A stretch of 7,950 nucleotides of DNA, taken from assembly GCA_947377595.1 (NCBI GenBank), contig CANCGK010000040.1:1-7950 (forward strand). Reading direction: 5' to 3'. A program made the position numbers and the translations under genes. The notes under the pieces are model-generated. The model was not told where the DNA came from and ran no database searches. It worked only from the letters and a program-made list of their open reading frames with translations. This stretch comes from a bacterium. GTDB lineage: Bacteria; Babelota; Babeliae; Babelales; Chromulinivoraceae. This document shows positions 5,762 to 7,950 of the stretch, one piece after another (position 1 is the first letter of the stretch; each line of letters starts with the position of its first letter).

Positions 5762-7135
5762 TTATTCAGTTGCTTGAATGCTTAAGTTGGTTAATTGAGG
5801 ACCAGCTCCTGTAAATGCCGAAATATCATTTAAATATAAGTTGGTTGTTGCTAATTGAGCGGATCCTATGCCAGAACGATTGGGAACAATAACATTAAAA
5901 TTGATTAAATTAAACATACTAGTATTTGCAGTAAAAAATGAAGTTGAAAGTGGAGAACTATCATAAAATCCATATGTTGCATGATAGCCAGCGGTATTTT
6001 TAGTAATATTATTAAAATCTGTTGAATTTAGTTTAAATCCTATGCCATCAGGAGGAGTTATTGGATCTGATTGTCCTGGAGGAGTTGCTGTATGACCACT
6101 ATTTAATGATGTGCAATTTTCGATAACATTGTGTCGAGAAATATTATTAATATAAAAACCAACGCTTGCTTTGTCAGCGACATTAGCACATAAATTTCTA
6201 TTTGCTGTACAATTGCTGATAGTGTTGTCAGATGATGCCGCAGATAAAGGTGATGCGGTTAACAATATGCCTGTGACATTTCCAGATCGTAGTGATCGAT
6301 TTGCATTGGTTTGACTATTTTGAACCATTAAATTTGTAGTATCTTGTAAATACATACCGTATGTGTCGATATATGACCAGTTTTGATTGATGTTACAAGA
6401 ATCAATAAGTCCATTTAAAATATAAGAATAATAGATTCCGTATAAAATTTGCGGTGAATAATTATAAATAATATCGGTATTGGTGATGATTGGTCGTAAG
6501 GCATTTTCTATGTAAATTCCATTGCGATTTTGTGTAATTAAGAGATTATCGATTAATAAATTTTTAATAAGAAGCGAATAGACATCATAACTATTATAAC
6601 TTTGTCGCGATCCACTTGCAAAAATAGCGTATCCTGTAAAATTGGTAATTGAACCTTTATGTGTTTTTGTATTTTGGCCACTGTGAGTGGATGAAATAAT
6701 TCGTGTGTTTTTTACACCTTGATACAAGCTTATTCCATAAGTTGGATTATTGAGTAAAAAGTTAGAAGTTGCAGGAGCATGTAATGATAAATTGTATCCA
6801 TTAAAATCTATAGTGAAATTATCTTTATTGATAATAATTGCTGCATCATAATTTCTATAAATCCATGGATAGTTATATGAAGGATCAGGTTTATAAATAA
6901 TGTTGCAAGGAAATGTAAAAGAGGTTATACCTTCAAAGTCTTGATTCTCTCGATCTATAATTAAAGGCTTTGTCCAAATAATTGTTTTTTGTGGTTGAGT
7001 TTCTTTTGCATGAAGTGCAGCTTGTGTTACTGTAGATGTTGCTAAAGCTTTTGCATACCATGCATCATCATTAAAATCTTCTTGATATGCTTGCATCAAG
7101 TTTGGTAGTAGTAATAATAAAATAATTTTGTTCAT
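5762..7135 (-). CDS. Secreted right-handed parallel beta-helix repeat protein
   Basis: The 457-aa product begins with a short signal peptide (MNKIILLLLLPNLMQA, cut likely before YQED) and should be exported. Residues 95-415 are built of short repeated beta-strand coils rich in asparagine, isoleucine and glycine: FTIDFNGYNLSL, then YGISLYQG, NGIYIEN, NLMVQNSQTNAN, NTISNCTANRN, HNVIENCTSLNSG and FNNITKNTAGYHATYGFYD. This I-x-N-C/N-T-x-x-N pattern is that of pectate-lyase-like or NosD-like parallel beta-helices. Residues 17-60 are a helical, charged region; 345-365 is a Pro/Gly-rich loop (TPPGQSDPITPPDG). I see no clear catalytic lyase or hydrolase signature, so an enzyme activity should not be assumed; adhesin-like or polysaccharide-binding roles are alternatives. 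The start is well supported by AAAGGAGAG, with AGGAG seven bases from the ATG. A GC-rich inverted-repeat element sits 36 bp upstream, between it and yicC. Confidence 0.85.
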   Translation of the reverse strand: MNKIILLLLLPNLMQAYQEDFNDDAWYAKALATSTVTQAALHAKETQPQKTIIWTKPLIIDRENQDFEGITSFTFPCNIIYKPDPSYNYPWIYRNYDAAIIINKDNFTIDFNGYNLSLHAPATSNFLLNNPTYGISLYQGVKNTRIISSTHSGQNTKTHKGSITNFTGYAIFASGSRQSYNSYDVYSLLIKNLLIDNLLITQNRNGIYIENALRPIITNTDIIYNYSPQILYGIYYSYILNGLIDSCNINQNWSYIDTYGMYLQDTTNLMVQNSQTNANRSLRSGNVTGILLTASPLSAASSDNTISNCTANRNLCANVADKASVGFYINNISRHNVIENCTSLNSGHTATPPGQSDPITPPDGIGFKLNSTDFNNITKNTAGYHATYGFYDSSPLSTSFFTANTSMFNLINFNVIVPNRSGIGSAQLATTNLYLNDISAFTGAGPQLTNLSIQATE

Positions 7136-7171
7136 GACTGCTCTCCTTTTTTAAGCAAAGTTATGTTCAGT

Positions 7172-7367
7172 TATAGAGATCACATTTTGATTTCAGACTT
7201 TTTAAGAACCCTACGGTTGCCATGCAACCTCCGGGACACGTGACCCCGGCGGAGGTAAAACGCTTTTTATTGAGCGCATTATGGGCCGCCGCCCACCCAT
7301 TTCCGGAGATTTTGTGATAACAAAATCGTAGGCTGTATTAATTCATTTTCAAAATGTGATCCCTATA
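7172..7367. mobile_element. Candidate MITE-like element with 19-bp terminal inverted repeats
   Basis: A 196-bp block is bounded by inverted repeats of 19 bp, left 7172-7190 and right 7349-7367, identical at 18 positions (TATAGRGATCACATTTTGA read inward). Its core is about 60 percent G+C over 7209-7310 by my count, far above the surrounding AT-rich DNA. It has no open reading frame of note. If the outermost TA on each side is a target duplication, the ends resemble those of Tc1/mariner or IS630-like non-autonomous elements; no longer flanking duplication is visible. It lies 21 bp beyond the yicC stop and 36 bp before the beta-helix start. The alternative is a resident structured RNA or attenuator with a long closing stem. 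No second copy exists in the window, so mobility is unproven. Confidence 0.5.
7210..7332. other. Dense secondary-structure cluster, possible structured RNA, orientation unknown
   Basis: Stems visible by eye: closing pair CCTACG (7210-7215) with CGTAGG (7327-7332); hairpin GGTTGC-CAT-GCAACC (7215-7229); CCTCCG (7228-7233) with CGGAGG (7250-7255); CGCT with AGCG (7261-7276); TGGGC-CGCC-GCCCA (7282-7295); and GATTTTGT-GATA-ACAAAATC (7308-7327). There is a competing fold: CTCCGG (7229-7234) with CCGGAG (7303-7308) and GGCGG (7248-7252) with CCGCC (7286-7290), nested inside the same closing stem. I compared it by eye with tmRNA, RNase P, SRP RNA, TPP, ydaO and cobalamin riboswitches, HDV-like and twister ribozymes, and integron attC sites and found no match. 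Confidence 0.5.
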
Positions 7368-7388
7368 TTATATATTTTGATATCCAAA

Positions 7389-7950
7389 TTAAATAATATT
7401 TTGAGCTTGTTCGCGAGCTTTTTCTAATTCAGATTTAATATCAATTGCAAGGCTACTAATGCCAATATGGGAGCATTTTGAAGCAATCGTATTAATTTCT
7501 CGATTTAATTCTTGGATGGTAAAATCAAGTTTTTTACCTTTTAAACAGTCTTGAACTTGAAATTGTAGGTTGATATTTTTAAGATGAGAATTAAAACGAA
7601 CCGTTTCTTCATTGATATCAATTTTTTCTATCTCGTACATTAACGTTGATTTTTTAGCTTCGAGCAAGCATTGTTCGGTACTTTTAGTCTCTAGATTAGT
7701 TAAAGGTTCAAACGTTGCAAGTTGTGTCATAACTTCTTTTAATGAATCTTTTTTTTCTTGAATATGCAGAGCAGAAAGTTTTTGAATTTCTTGAATTTTA
7801 ACAGCCATGCTTGCAAGTTGATGTTTGATATCACAAGCAAGTTGTAAGCCTTCTTCTTGTTGAGTTGTTATCATATTTTCTGCAACGTGAGCAATTGCGT
7901 TAAGAATAAGTTGCTCCGTTGTTTGATTAAGTTGAATTTCTTCAGCTTGT
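7389..7950 (-). CDS. yicC: YicC family endoribonuclease, C-terminal part (5' end outside window)
   Basis: The frame is open from the right edge to the stop, giving 186 visible residues; the family is about 290 aa, so roughly the first 100, including the usual MTGY-type N-terminus, lie outside. A methionine 26 codons in (ATG at 7872-7874) is internal, since sequence before it (LILNAIAHVAEN) matches the family. The strongest evidence is the conserved C-terminus: DINEETVRFNSHLKN, then GKKLDFTIQELNREINTIASK, then the ending EKAREQAQNI, which correspond to the E. coli YicC motifs around RLDF-QEFNRE-NT--SK and EQMREQ-QNIE. The middle is a long coiled-coil-like helical stretch. YicC proteins are described as endoribonucleases with roles in RNA turnover and stationary phase. 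In many bacteria the gene is next to gmk or rpoZ; here it is followed by the GC-rich element and a beta-helix gene. Confidence 0.93.
   Translation of the reverse strand, partial: QAEEIQLNQTTEQLILNAIAHVAENMITTQQEEGLQLACDIKHQLASMAVKIQEIQKLSALHIQEKKDSLKEVMTQLATFEPLTNLETKSTEQCLLEAKKSTLMYEIEKIDINEETVRFNSHLKNINLQFQVQDCLKGKKLDFTIQELNREINTIASKCSHIGISSLAIDIKSELEKAREQAQNII

Noticed and set aside
5744..5763. Small hairpin CTTGA-TGA-TCAAG followed by seven T on the plus strand
   Set aside because: The stem is only five base pairs, and no plus-strand gene ends here; on the minus strand, where the beta-helix gene ends, there is no following T-run.
5237..7210. The 12-base string TTTTTAAGAACC occurs both in the terminator loop (5237-5248) and at the edge of the GC island (7199-7210)
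   Set aside because: One or two shared 12-mers are expected by chance in AT-rich DNA of this length, and the flanks do not match.
7172..7367. Integron attC site as an explanation for the inverted-repeat element
   Set aside because: The ends do not carry the RYYYAAC and GTTRRRY core sites, and there is no cassette or integrase context.
7872..7874. ATG as the start of a short 161-aa YicC
   Set aside because: The frame stays open upstream to the window edge, and that sequence matches the family, so this methionine is internal.

Overview
The window is AT-rich bacterial DNA. It reads as a chromosomal segment with two conserved housekeeping genes, dnaE (complete) and yicC (3' part only), interleaved with genes for small, apparently exported proteins of no assignable function. 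AT-rich codon use, many short hydrophobic N-terminal export signals, a secreted ankyrin-type protein and a secreted parallel beta-helix protein suggest a host-associated or intracellular bacterium. The Candidatus Dependentiae (TM6) group is my best guess. This is inference from style, and other intracellular lineages are not excluded.

Layout. Positions 1-207 (minus) hold the start of an exported protein that runs off the left edge, with a candidate promoter in the short gap behind it. dnaE (323-3766, minus) encodes the replicative DNA polymerase III alpha subunit, with all polymerase and PHP-domain metal ligands visible. A 173-bp divergent spacer with small inverted repeats follows. Two plus-strand genes (3940-4599 and 4638-5180) encode exported proteins that share an almost identical leader and signal peptide and a two-cysteine module. 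The first also has ankyrin-like repeats and the second does not. They end at a strong bidirectional terminator (5224-5262).

On the other side of that terminator the strand is minus again: a 128-aa anchored or exported protein (5281-5667) whose promoter and ribosome-binding site lie in a 22-bp inverted repeat; a 457-aa secreted beta-helix protein (5762-7135); a 196-bp GC-rich, structure-rich element bounded by 19-bp inverted repeats (7172-7367); and the C-terminal two thirds of YicC, an endoribonuclease-family protein (7389 to the right edge).

No pathway links these genes. dnaE and yicC are core functions. The exported proteins look like accessory surface or secreted factors, one pair arising by tandem duplication followed by divergence or module exchange. 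The most unusual object is the GC island between yicC and the beta-helix gene, which could be a MITE-like mobile element, a structured RNA, or both.
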